A stretch of 64,000 nt of DNA from an uncultured Lachnospiraceae bacterium (GTDB lineage Bacteria; Bacillota; Clostridia; Lachnospirales; Lachnospiraceae). Positions 17,097 through 25,805 of the stretch are shown here, in pieces (the first letter of the stretch is position 1; each line of letters opens with the position of its first letter). The position numbers and the translations under genes were made by a program. Location: positions 1 to 64,000 of the forward strand of contig CADBXF010000010.1 of NCBI GenBank assembly GCA_902798585.1. The letters run 5' to 3'. Under the pieces are notes generated by a model. It did no database searches, was not told the origin of the DNA, and worked only from the letters and a program-made list of their open reading frames with translations.

Positions 17097-19589
17097 GTGA
17101 AGATTACAAAGAAAGAGCGTGAATTAAACGAGTTCGCCGAACTCTGCAGTACACGCTACGGCATTTCAATGGAACTCGGTTATACCGAGCTAAGCCGCAG
17201 ATCCCGAATTCAGATTTGCCTGATTCACGGGATTCTGATCTTTTTGTGTGCTTACGGGCTTCTTGGAATGTTCGTCAACAGTTTTTCTTTGCCCTGTTAT
17301 CGACCGCTTTTATTCCTTTTTCTGTTTGTGTTTTCGTTTTTTATGTCGTTTCTGTATTATAACCGTCTGGCATTCAATCTCGGCTATATCATTTTCTTCG
17401 TATCCTTCATGGGCTTCAGTATCGCCTTTCATCTGTATGCGAACAGCGGTATCAATGCCGTATTGAATTGTGTCATGGAGGTTGTTGACGATAAACTGCA
17501 TCTGAGCGGCGTCCGTCAATATAATGAAATCATTACCAACCGCTCCCTGACGATAACTTGCTGCCTGATTACGATTAACAGTCTGTTGTTATGCCTTTTA
17601 AACCACGCAATTTCCGGATCGGGGAGCATTTTGTTTACCTTTGTTATTCTGTATCCGATTGTTCAGCTCTGTATTTATTTCAATGATTCCGTTCATTATT
17701 TCTATTTGGCGCTTCTTGCAGTCGGTTTTCTCGGAGTTGTATTCCTGAGAGCAAGCCACAGATATTATATGCCGATGAAGGGCAAAAATCCGAATGTTGT
17801 CATAAAGAAAGGCGTGATATTCAGGAGAGGAGAGCGTTTTGCTCAAACCTCCGCGTATATGCTTCTCTGTGCTGTTATAGTTTCTCTCTTGCTTGTCATT
17901 GCCGGCGCAGGCGTTGTTGCTGCAGCTCCGTATCGCGCAAAGAGCACATTCAGCCGGGGCAAAGACAGTGTGGATCCCTATGTGGAAGAATTTGCAATGT
18001 CCGGTATTCTTGCTTTCTTTAACCAATACCAGGGCACCGGCGGTCTGAATCGAGGAAGACTCGGCGGTATTCGAAGCATCGGATTTGATATGCAGCCGGA
18101 TTTATATGTAGATCATGTTCCCGATAATACCGAGGCCTTGTATCTTCGCGCCTATATCGGTTCCTATTACAACGACAATTACTGGTCCTCGAGAACCATA
18201 ATATTTCCGCTTGAGGTCTTCGGAATAAAGAATCATCTTCCTGTCGTCAACCAGGAGAGCAATTTTCTTAAGCGCCTGATGGAGAGCGGATACGAGAGAA
18301 GTGCGCATGCAAAAATATCCGTAACGAATGTGGATGCCGACCCGGAGTTTGGTTATTTGCCGTACTATACGATGTACCATACCGATGAACTTACCTTCAG
18401 CAGACAGTATAACGGATATTTCAACAATGACATGGTAAATATGCATTTGCCGATGGGTAAGACGAAGACCTACGAGTATTATCCTCTCTATACACGCAAT
18501 ATCGATGTGGATATTGAGGATGTAATGCAACGAGCCGGCAATAATGATGAGACCGAACTGCTGTACCGGAAATATGTCTATCGAAACTATCTTCAGATTC
18601 CCGAAAAACTGCAGCCGGTACTTGAGCGAATTTGCGATGAAAAGATACCGGGTCAAACGCTCGAGGAGGTTGTTCCCGAAATTATTCGCTATTTTGTCAG
18701 TGAATTCGTGTACTCGCAGCAGCCGGGAATTACACCCAGGAATCATGATTTCGTCGAATACTTTTTGACAAAGCAAAAGCGAGGCTTTTGTGCACATTTT
18801 GCGACTGCGGCTGCCATGCTTTTGCGAGAAAAGGGCATTCCGGCACGATATGTGGAAGGCTATTGTATTACATACGATGACGCCGTCCAAATGTCCGAAT
18901 TGCCGAACGAGAATGCGAAAGAATGGTATCAGGGATACAATGCAACCGTATCGGACGGTGAAGAACCGCGGGTTATGCGTGTAACGGTGCCTGACGCTGC
19001 AGCGCATGCCTGGGTTGAAGTGTATTTTGACGGATTCGGATGGATTCCGTTGGAGTTCACGGTTGCTGACTACGCGGCGGACGAGGAGGGCGGAAGTTTC
19101 TGGTCGAGATTCAGCGGCTTGTTCTCGGACGACGATGACAATGCGGGTAATGCAATCAACGCGCTTTCCAAGCAGTTAAAAGGAAGTCTGCCGATATTGT
19201 TTGCAATTTTGATTATTGCGGTTGTCGCGTTACTGTTATATATCGTGCTTCGCCGCATTGTAAAAGAATACCGGCTGTATCACAAAAAGGACAACAGCCG
19301 GCTTGTATATCAGTATCAATCGTTGGCAAACACGCTCAGAAAGCTTTCCGCAACAGAGGATCACAATGTGTATTATAAGTCGATGAAGGAATTGCTGGTT
19401 ACGCGATTCGGCATTACTGCAGAATCGGCAAACAGCTATGTTGATACTGTTGAGCGTGCTTCCTTCGGAAATCAGACGCTGAAGCCGGAGGAATTATCAG
19501 AAGCGACAGCTCGGTTCCGAGAGATTCTTCGAAATGTCAAGTCCACGCTTAATCGACGAAGCAAATTACTGGTGTCAATATGGAACTGA
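17097..19589 (+). CDS. Membrane-bound transglutaminase-like protein (TgpA type)
   Basis: This 830-residue protein has about six N-terminal membrane helices to residue 290, an outer transglutaminase-like domain with the Cys in RGFCAHFATAAAMLLREKG, the His in AHAWVEVYFDGFGW, and an Asp in the following EFTVADY region. A last membrane helix (about 698-720) and a cytoplasmic DUF4129-like tail end the protein. This order is that of TgpA-type proteins. The substrate is unknown; a cell-surface or peptide modification role is likely. The start is GTG with a GGAGG site. Confidence 0.9.
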   Translation: MKITKKERELNEFAELCSTRYGISMELGYTELSRRSRIQICLIHGILIFLCAYGLLGMFVNSFSLPCYRPLLFLFLFVFSFFMSFLYYNRLAFNLGYIIFFVSFMGFSIAFHLYANSGINAVLNCVMEVVDDKLHLSGVRQYNEIITNRSLTITCCLITINSLLLCLLNHAISGSGSILFTFVILYPIVQLCIYFNDSVHYFYLALLAVGFLGVVFLRASHRYYMPMKGKNPNVVIKKGVIFRRGERFAQTSAYMLLCAVIVSLLLVIAGAGVVAAAPYRAKSTFSRGKDSVDPYVEEFAMSGILAFFNQYQGTGGLNRGRLGGIRSIGFDMQPDLYVDHVPDNTEALYLRAYIGSYYNDNYWSSRTIIFPLEVFGIKNHLPVVNQESNFLKRLMESGYERSAHAKISVTNVDADPEFGYLPYYTMYHTDELTFSRQYNGYFNNDMVNMHLPMGKTKTYEYYPLYTRNIDVDIEDVMQRAGNNDETELLYRKYVYRNYLQIPEKLQPVLERICDEKIPGQTLEEVVPEIIRYFVSEFVYSQQPGITPRNHDFVEYFLTKQKRGFCAHFATAAAMLLREKGIPARYVEGYCITYDDAVQMSELPNENAKEWYQGYNATVSDGEEPRVMRVTVPDAAAHAWVEVYFDGFGWIPLEFTVADYAADEEGGSFWSRFSGLFSDDDDNAGNAINALSKQLKGSLPILFAILIIAVVALLLYIVLRRIVKEYRLYHKKDNSRLVYQYQSLANTLRKLSATEDHNVYYKSMKELLVTRFGITAESANSYVDTVERASFGNQTLKPEELSEATARFREILRNVKSTLNRRSKLLVSIWN

Positions 19590-19682
19590 TTGCTTTTTTC
19601 CGGACTTACTGTCGATAAAACGGATTGAACGATTCACTTGCGCAATTCGAAGGCAAAATACCGAGCAGATATTGCTCCGGCG

Positions 19683-20738
19683 TCAATCCTTCCGCAGATG
19701 CACCTTGTCCTTGGCCTGGCGGCGCCGTTCTTCCTCAATCGCCGCATAATGACGCCTCGTTGTATTTACATCTTTGTGTCCGAGAACATCTGCTACGAGA
19801 TAAATATCGCCGGTCTCCTTGTATAATTGCGTTCCGTATGTGCTCCGAAGCTTATGCGGTGTAATTTTTTTAAGAGATACGGCTGCACCAGCATACTTTT
19901 TTACAAGCATTTCCGCCGCGCGAACTGTCATGCGGCTCATACGGTTCGATAAAAATAACGCGTTCTCGTGACCGGCGACGGCAGTGAGAGAGGAGCGCTT
20001 ATCATAATATACCGAAAGCGCATCCCGAACTTCGTCACCGAAATATACATATGCTTCATTGCCGCCTTTTCGAGTCACCTTAATACGATCGTTATCAAAG
20101 TCCACATCCTGAATATTCAGGCCGATACATTCGGAAATACGAATACCGGTTCCGAGCAATAATGTAACCAGTGCAAGATCGCGATCCTTGTTTTTTTCAT
20201 GGAAACTTTGTTGATGTTTGGAACCGCCGGTTCCGTATTCTACGGTATCAAGAAGTTCCGCGGTTTCATTTTCATCAAGACGAACGATGGCTTTTTCGTG
20301 AATCTTGGGAACCGCAACTTGTTCTGCAGGATTATTGTCAACGGCATGGTGAAAGAAAAAATACCGATACATTGCGCGTACTGCAGATAATTTGCGCTTT
20401 AAACCGTTTTCGCCGTTTGTGATTGTTTCGCCGTTTTCGTTGACATAAACCTTGAGATAATCGAGATAATTCTCAATATCGTAGCAGGTAATATCGTTAA
20501 GAACAGAAATATCGGCAACAGACAAATCGGTTCCCTGTAACTTTTTGATATGGTTCTTTGCGTAAACAAAAAACTGCTTTAAGTCGGTAGCATACGCAAT
20601 TCGTGTGCGCGGAGCTGTGGTCGGTTCGATTCCGCGAAAGAATTGATCGCAGAAAGGCGGTAAATCCTTTCTGAGCTCACGAAGCTTTAATTCGTTCTTG
20701 ACAGCCATTTGCTTGTGATAAGAATCGGCAGTAGCCAT
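19683..20738 (-). CDS. XerC/D-like tyrosine recombinase
   Basis: This 351-residue recombinase has an N-terminal SAM-like DNA-binding domain (about 20-130) and a catalytic domain with Arg in GTGIRISE, His-x-x-Arg in HKLRSTYGT, His in LGHKDVNTT and the nucleophile Tyr in RRHYA. The full RKHRHY set seems present. It could be the chromosome-dimer XerC/D or a paralogue of mobile origin; no phage genes are nearby. The start at 20738 follows GGAGG. A 40-base palindrome lies 29 bases upstream. Confidence 0.9.
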   Translation of the reverse strand: MATADSYHKQMAVKNELKLRELRKDLPPFCDQFFRGIEPTTAPRTRIAYATDLKQFFVYAKNHIKKLQGTDLSVADISVLNDITCYDIENYLDYLKVYVNENGETITNGENGLKRKLSAVRAMYRYFFFHHAVDNNPAEQVAVPKIHEKAIVRLDENETAELLDTVEYGTGGSKHQQSFHEKNKDRDLALVTLLLGTGIRISECIGLNIQDVDFDNDRIKVTRKGGNEAYVYFGDEVRDALSVYYDKRSSLTAVAGHENALFLSNRMSRMTVRAAEMLVKKYAGAAVSLKKITPHKLRSTYGTQLYKETGDIYLVADVLGHKDVNTTRRHYAAIEEERRRQAKDKVHLRKD

Positions 20739-20767
20739 AAACACCTCCAAAACAGGCATTTTTACGG

Positions 20768-20807
20768 TATATTATTTCGCAAAACCTGCGTTTAGCGAAA
20801 TAATATA
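20768..20807. repeat. 40-base near-perfect palindrome beside the recombinase
   Basis: Arms TATATTATTTCGC (20768-20780) and GCGAAATAATATA (20795-20807) are exact inverted copies, and the 14-base centre itself contains AAAC/GTTT. On the plus strand it is followed by ATGTTTTTTG, so it can also act as a terminator there. It may be a recombinase site, an operator or a terminator. Confidence 0.7.
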
Positions 20808-20819
20808 TGTTTTTTGATA

Positions 20820-20853
20820 ACGCCCGAAGCACTCTCACTCCGGGCGTATTTTT
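20820..20853 (+). terminator. Plus-strand terminator-like hairpin
   Basis: ACGCCCG pairs with CGGGCGT around a 14-base loop, followed by ATTTTTCT on the plus strand. The genes on both sides run on the minus strand, where no T-run follows the stem, so its orientation is unexplained. Confidence 0.55.
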
Positions 20854-20867
20854 CTGTAACACAGGGT

Positions 20868-21242
20868 TTAAAATAGTTTTCGATACTGTGTATCGACGAT
20901 TTTACGAAGCTCACGGATTTCCTCTGCTCCGAGTTTTTCGTTTGCAAGATATTCCTTAAAGAAATTGCTGATATCACCGCCGAACAATTTGTCAAACAAT
21001 GCTTTCGCTTCAATTCGCTGAATTTCGGCTTTCGTTACAACAGCTTTGCAAATGAACCCCGGTTCCTCACGGACGACCGCACCTTTGTCGATCAATCGCT
21101 TGATTACCGTATAGGTTGTGTTTTTCTCCCAGCCGATGTAATCCTTAATGATCTTGGCGATATCTTTTGCGGAAAGGCTCTGGTTGGACCAAAGCAGTTC
21201 CATAACATTCAATTCGCCCTCATGCAGTCTGATTTCACCCAT
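20868..21242 (-). CDS. BlaI/MecI/CopY-family repressor
   Basis: This 124-residue protein has an N-terminal winged helix (about 1-75; LSAKDIAKIIKDYIGWEKNT) and a short dimerisation tail, as in BlaI/MecI/CopY regulators. No BlaR1-type sensor protease or copper pump is adjacent, so signal and targets are unknown. The ATG at 21242 is chosen; GGAG lies 11 bases upstream, and a GTG seven codons earlier is an alternative. Repeated CACTGTCA words and the palindrome CAGTGCACTG in the leader may be its own operator. Confidence 0.88.
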   Translation of the reverse strand: MGEIRLHEGELNVMELLWSNQSLSAKDIAKIIKDYIGWEKNTTYTVIKRLIDKGAVVREEPGFICKAVVTKAEIQRIEAKALFDKLFGGDISNFFKEYLANEKLGAEEIRELRKIVDTQYRKLF

Positions 21243-21329
21243 AATGCTACCGTCTCCACTCACTGTCAGTAATTCTCACGCTGTAGAACAGGAAATTATT
21301 GCAGTGCACTGTCATACTGTGCATTAATA

Positions 21330-21358
21330 ATTCTACTATTATAGAATTTGCTTGTCAA
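21330..21358 (-). promoter_or_regulatory. Promoter of the BlaI-type gene
   Basis: The minus strand reads TTGACA, 17 bases, TAGAAT. Just downstream lie CAGTGCACTG (21302-21311) and two CACTGTCA copies (21261-21268 and 21307-21314), likely operator elements. Confidence 0.7.
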
Positions 21359-21378
21359 TAAGCAAAATCAAATCCGTT

Positions 21379-22689
21379 TCATCTTTTTTTTGGCTTTAGT
21401 ATACCCCACAGTTCAAACCACTGTATCTTGTGGTGTGTATCGTCAGGCTTTGTTTTTGCATGGGTTATATGGTATCTTTCAAATTCCGGATAGGATTCGC
21501 AAAACACAGCAGAACTCCGACTTCGTTTGGTCGCTTCAGCTTCAATCGTAAAAAATGTGCGCCGGTCCTTAAGAATCGCCGGAATCACTGCACTTCTGCC
21601 GCTCTCCCATCGTAGAACGGTAATACCTGCGCGGTACAATTCGCCATACAGACTCTGCACATAAATGTCATACGGAAGGCCGTTTTCTTCGGTGTTAAAA
21701 AACGAATCGTAATCTTCCTGAAGATATCGAAGAAGTCCGGTATCCGAAACTACATAGCGGTCTACAACAGTGGAATCATGCAAAGCAGCGACCGGAATCA
21801 GATATCCGCATTGCACCAACAATCGATGAGCATCGGAAAACTGTCCTACAGTAAGTCCCCTGACAATGTCGCCCGGCCGAAATTTCGAGCCGCTTCGACA
21901 CCGGCTACTGCCGTAGTAATCAAATAATTGATGTAATCGGATCGAATCCCCGGAGCCCGAACACAGAGACGCTTTGACTCCGGCAAGTATTTGTCCGTGA
22001 ACAAGCCGAAGCGCTGAAATATCGTTGCGCGTATTGATATATGCCGAAACAGCCTGCGGATAACCGCCGACAAGCATATAATCGAAATACAGATCCGCAA
22101 GCTCCTGCGAAAGCATTTCCGGAATCGGTCGGTTTTGTTCTGCCTGTGCGCGAATCAGACTTGCGTATTCCGGATGACCGATTGCATCAACAAATTCATC
22201 AAATCCGAGAGGAAGAACCGGAATCATTGTGACAATTCGACTCGAGCCGAACGGTATTGCAACCTTTGTGACGGTGTTTGCGGTTTCATAATCCGGAATC
22301 CTGTCAGGGCGATTTGTTACCCAGACGGTTACTGCAGCAAACTCCGAAGCCAGCAACTTTTGAAGGCTGTTTTGTAACGCCTCAGCGCCGTCAATAATAA
22401 ATACGGTTTCAAGCACTCTCTCGTTTGACATACCGAAATATTGCGCTACTTCGTCTGTAAGCGTACCTGCATTTTCCGAGACGGCATAGGTGAGCAACAA
22501 TTCGCGAAGATCTCTGTCAATCGCGACATCCGCCATAAGATATCGCACTCCGAGCTCCTTGGCTACACTTCTGAGCAGGAATGTTTTGCCGATTCCGGAC
22601 GGACCGAACACAACCAAAGAAGAACGAACGGAATTCGACCGAGCGTCCCTGATAGAATCCGAAATCACTTTTGCAACATTTCGTCTCAA
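21379..22689 (-). CDS. AAA-type ATPase with DUF4143-like tail
   Basis: This 436-residue protein has Walker A GPSGIGKT near residue 29 and Walker B TVFIIDGAEA near residue 95. The C-terminal half resembles the DUF4143 region of stand-alone archaeal-type ATPases (LVGGYPQAV; SDTGLLRYL). The function of this group is unknown. The start is TTG with GAGG at good spacing; no in-frame ATG fits. It lies 45 bases after rluD on the same strand and may share its transcript. Confidence 0.8.
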   Translation of the reverse strand: MRRNVAKVISDSIRDARSNSVRSSLVVFGPSGIGKTFLLRSVAKELGVRYLMADVAIDRDLRELLLTYAVSENAGTLTDEVAQYFGMSNERVLETVFIIDGAEALQNSLQKLLASEFAAVTVWVTNRPDRIPDYETANTVTKVAIPFGSSRIVTMIPVLPLGFDEFVDAIGHPEYASLIRAQAEQNRPIPEMLSQELADLYFDYMLVGGYPQAVSAYINTRNDISALRLVHGQILAGVKASLCSGSGDSIRLHQLFDYYGSSRCRSGSKFRPGDIVRGLTVGQFSDAHRLLVQCGYLIPVAALHDSTVVDRYVVSDTGLLRYLQEDYDSFFNTEENGLPYDIYVQSLYGELYRAGITVLRWESGRSAVIPAILKDRRTFFTIEAEATKRSRSSAVFCESYPEFERYHITHAKTKPDDTHHKIQWFELWGILKPKKR

Positions 22690-22734
22690 AATAAATGCCT
22701 CGCCTTATGATAGGATGCTGCGATGTCTGTTGCT

Positions 22735-23652
22735 TTATATCATCCGCAGCTTATTCAACAGTTTCTCAAAATATTCCGGAAGCGGTGCCTGAAACTCCAT
22801 ATACTCGCCTCTTCTCGGATGTACAAAGCCAAGCACGCCTGCATGCAACACCTGTCCGTCCGTAGAGAACGGCTGCTTTTCGCGCCCGTAAACCGTATCA
22901 CCGAGAAGTGGATGATGAATCGACGCCATATGAACGCGAATCTGGTGCGTGCGTCCGGTCTCCAGACGACATTTTACATATGTGTATTTGCCCGCAAGCG
23001 GCTCCTGCACAAAATAATGGGTCACCGCTCTTCTGCCCTGCGCCGTCACGCACATTTTCTTTCGGTCCTTTGTGCTGCGACCGATGTTTGCATCAATCGT
23101 GCCGTCCTCTTTGAGAATGCCTTCGCAGATACAATCATATACTCTTGTAATCGAATGAACAGCCAATTGTTCCGAGAGCGACAAATGAGCGGTGTCGTTC
23201 TTGCAAACCACAAGAAGTCCTGTCGTATCGCGGTCGATACGATGAACGATTCCCGGTCTTGCAATCCCGTTGATACCGGAGAGATGGCTACCGCAGTGAT
23301 ATAACAAAGCATTCACCAGAGTTCCGTTACTGTGCCCCGGCGCCGGGTGCACTACCATGCCCTTTGGCTTATTTACAATGCAGATATCGTCATCCTCATA
23401 GATTATATCCAGAGGAATGTTTTCTGGCTCAATAGCCAAAGGCTCGGGATCCGGAAGCTTTACCGTGATTTTGTCTCCGGCCTTCAGCTTGCAGTTGTTT
23501 TTCGAAAGCACAATGTCGTTGACCGATACCGAACCGTTGTCTGCAAGCTTTTGCGCAAAACTTCTCGTGATTTCCGGAATCATTTCCGCTATCACCCGAT
23601 CGCATCGAATACCGGCAAGATCATCTTCGACAATGAGGATTCGTGTCTCCAT
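22735..23652 (-). CDS. rluD: RluD-type 23S rRNA pseudouridine synthase
   Basis: This 305-residue protein has an N-terminal S4 RNA-binding domain (about 14-75) and the RluA/RluD catalytic domain with Asp in HRIDRDTTG and the GRTHQIRVHM motif. It converts uridines of 23S rRNA, probably in helix 69, to pseudouridine. lspA lies upstream, the usual Firmicute neighbour. The start has AAGGAAAG upstream. Confidence 0.92.
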   Translation of the reverse strand: METRILIVEDDLAGIRCDRVIAEMIPEITRSFAQKLADNGSVSVNDIVLSKNNCKLKAGDKITVKLPDPEPLAIEPENIPLDIIYEDDDICIVNKPKGMVVHPAPGHSNGTLVNALLYHCGSHLSGINGIARPGIVHRIDRDTTGLLVVCKNDTAHLSLSEQLAVHSITRVYDCICEGILKEDGTIDANIGRSTKDRKKMCVTAQGRRAVTHYFVQEPLAGKYTYVKCRLETGRTHQIRVHMASIHHPLLGDTVYGREKQPFSTDGQVLHAGVLGFVHPRRGEYMEFQAPLPEYFEKLLNKLRMI

Positions 23653-23685
23653 GGCTTTCCTTTCCGCGTCATGCTATTTGCAAAG

Positions 23686-23717
23686 AACCCCTTAAATCAT
23701 TACTGACCTAAGGGGTT
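23686..23717. other. Stem-loop between lspA and rluD
   Basis: AACCCCTTA and TAAGGGGTT form a perfect 9-base stem with a 14-base loop. On the transcribed minus strand it is followed by CTTTGC, a weak T-run, so it may reduce rather than end transcription into rluD. Confidence 0.5.
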
Positions 23718-23766
23718 GATGACATATGTCATTGATTATAGTTCATAGGAAATTTGTCATCGGCAA

Positions 23767-24282
23767 TCAGTTGTCGCCGAAGAACGGCAGAAAATTCAAT
23801 TCATTCTCTTTGTATTTAAACAAAATCAAAATTGCGAGAAGAATCGTGCAACAGGTCACATAAATGTCCGCGACATTAAATACCGGGAAATTGATGACAT
23901 CGAAAGAAATAAAATCAACCACATGATGCCGCCAAATGCGATCAATCAAATTACCGAAAGCGCCGCTGATAATCGCAAGAAGGCATACTGTAATCGGAAG
24001 GAATCTTCGCTCGGCAGGAACCTTGGAAACCAGATAAAGCAAAAACAGCATCAGAATTACCGTAAGAATCGATAAAACATCCAACTTGCCGGACAACATG
24101 CCCCATGCGGCTCCGCGGTTCTCCAGGTATCGGAAAGTAACTTGTTCGCCGATTACCGAAATCGACTCACGCGGCTTCAGACATTTGACAGCCCAGTATT
24201 TTGTCGCCTGATCGAGCAAAACCAAAACGACAGGCAACCAGAGCAAACGAAGCTTCGGAAATCTGCGAAGCGATGTCTCCAT
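23767..24282 (-). CDS. lspA: Lipoprotein signal peptidase LspA
   Basis: This 171-residue protein has four membrane helices and the two catalytic Asp motifs GNLIDR and FNVADIY. It removes the signal peptide from diacylated prolipoproteins, such as the Dac lipoprotein encoded at 27828. The start follows AAGGAG. It lies between sepF and rluD, a standard order. Confidence 0.96.
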   Translation of the reverse strand: METSLRRFPKLRLLWLPVVLVLLDQATKYWAVKCLKPRESISVIGEQVTFRYLENRGAAWGMLSGKLDVLSILTVILMLFLLYLVSKVPAERRFLPITVCLLAIISGAFGNLIDRIWRHHVVDFISFDVINFPVFNVADIYVTCCTILLAILILFKYKENELNFLPFFGDN

Positions 24283-24309
24283 GGCAGGACTCCTTCAAAA
24301 CATAGTTAC

Positions 24310-25059
24310 TTATTGACGGAATGTCGGAACACCGAACGCGTCCTGCTGAAGGAAGGCGGTGTAATCTCCGGTGATGTCGACATCTTTCGGAGCGACAATG
24401 AAAATATAGCCGGAAATTTGCAAAATCTGACCGTCGATTGTATAAATGCAACCGCAGATAAAGTCCATGATACGCTGCGAAATTGCAGGGCTGAAGCCCT
24501 CGAAGTTCACGATGATTGCTTTGCCGTTGCGAAGAACATCAACAATGCTTGAGGAATCCTCAAAGCTCGTGGGCTTCATAACCGAGAACTGCTTCTGCGG
24601 CGAATTCGCAGCAGCATTCAGGCTTGCCGTGCGCTCCGGAGAGGCAACCAATGGCGTCTTCTGCGGACAAGCGGCGTTCGGGTTCAGAGTTGTCGTGCGT
24701 GAGAATGTTCCTGCCGCAGATGCCTGGCGCGAAACGGTGTTCGTGTAAGCGCGCTCGCGCTGAGCAACAGCCTGAGAATATCCGCTCGACGATGCGGTTA
24801 AGCGCGTATTGCGAGCTGCAAGATTCGAACGGGGTGCAGGTGCGGGCTCGTCGTCCTCATCATCCTCGTCACCATCGGCCTCTTCAAGCTCCTCGTCGCT
24901 TCGGATAAAACGAGCTTTCAGACGGGCAAACAGGGAAGGTTTCTCCTCTTCCTCGTCGTCTTCGCCGTCTTCGTCATAGACATAATTCTCATATTCCTCG
25001 TCAAGATCTTCGTCATCGTCGCCATTGACCCAGTTTGCAAGTTTCCCGAAAATACCCAT
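24310..25059 (-). CDS. sepF: Cell division protein SepF
   Basis: This 249-residue protein has an amphipathic N-terminus (MGIFGKLANWV) for membrane binding, a long acidic and then Ser/Ala-rich linker (about 15-155), and the SepF core (about 160-249) with KAIIVNFEGF and RIMDFICGCIY. SepF polymers anchor FtsZ at the division site. The linker makes it longer than the 150-residue Bacillus protein. It starts 1 base after the yggS stop. Confidence 0.95.
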   Translation of the reverse strand: MGIFGKLANWVNGDDDEDLDEEYENYVYDEDGEDDEEEEKPSLFARLKARFIRSDEELEEADGDEDDEDDEPAPAPRSNLAARNTRLTASSSGYSQAVAQRERAYTNTVSRQASAAGTFSRTTTLNPNAACPQKTPLVASPERTASLNAAANSPQKQFSVMKPTSFEDSSSIVDVLRNGKAIIVNFEGFSPAISQRIMDFICGCIYTIDGQILQISGYIFIVAPKDVDITGDYTAFLQQDAFGVPTFRQ

Positions 25060-25060
25060 G

Positions 25061-25771
25061 TTAAATACTCCCTTTCTCCGTACCGTAATTACGCTCGCCG
25101 AAAATCAGCGAACCGACGCGTACGAAAGTCGCTCCCTCTTCTATCGCAATTGTATAATCATTGCTCATTCCCATGGAAAGGCAAGACATATCTATATTAT
25201 CAATATTTTGCGCTTGTATGTCAACTGCTAATTCGCGAAGAGCTGAAAAATACTGACGATTTTCCTCAGGATTTTCGGTATAAGGCGCAACTGTCATCAA
25301 TCCGCACAGATGTACATTCGGCATTTCGGCGATTGCTCTTGCAGCAGGCAGGGCTTGCTCGGTCGACAGGCCGAATTTACTCTCCTCCTGCGCAACATTG
25401 ATTTCAAGCAAAATGTCCTGCGTCTTGCCGATTCTCGCTGCCTCTTTCTGAATTTCTGCCGCGAGTTCGATGCTGTCTACGGAATGAATCATCGATGCAA
25501 CCGCTACGGCTTTACGGACCTTGTTTTTCTGAAGATGACCGATCAAATGCCAGGTGACACCGCGTCCGGAAAGAGCCTCCGCCTTCTCGCAAAGCTCCTG
25601 CACCTTGTTCTCACCGAAATCCGACTGCCCGGCGGCCATTGCTTCCTCAAGCATCGACAGAGGTTTTGTCTTGCTGACGGCAATCAGACATACATCCGAA
25701 GGAGTTCTTCCGCTTCGTGCACACGCATTTTCAATCTCCCTGCGAACGGTATTTAATGCCTCGGTAACCAT
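25061..25771 (-). CDS. yggS: PLP-homeostasis protein YggS/YlmE
   Basis: This 236-residue COG0325 protein has the PLP lysine in AVSKTKP, followed by the family motifs DFGENKVQE, WHLIGHLQKNK and SMGMSNDY. It binds pyridoxal phosphate and balances B6 vitamers. Its place before sepF is the conserved ylmE-ylmF pair. The ATG at 25771 follows a G-rich ribosome site. Confidence 0.94.
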   Translation of the reverse strand: MVTEALNTVRREIENACARSGRTPSDVCLIAVSKTKPLSMLEEAMAAGQSDFGENKVQELCEKAEALSGRGVTWHLIGHLQKNKVRKAVAVASMIHSVDSIELAAEIQKEAARIGKTQDILLEINVAQEESKFGLSTEQALPAARAIAEMPNVHLCGLMTVAPYTENPEENRQYFSALRELAVDIQAQNIDNIDMSCLSMGMSNDYTIAIEEGATFVRVGSLIFGERNYGTEKGSI

Positions 25772-25805
25772 AGGTTTCCCCCCCTTGTTTTTACACAAAT
25801 CTGAT

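Noticed and set aside
20768..20807. A standard dif site
   Set aside because: Firmicute dif sites have 11-base arms and a 6-base centre with a different sequence; this element has 13-base arms and a 14-base centre.
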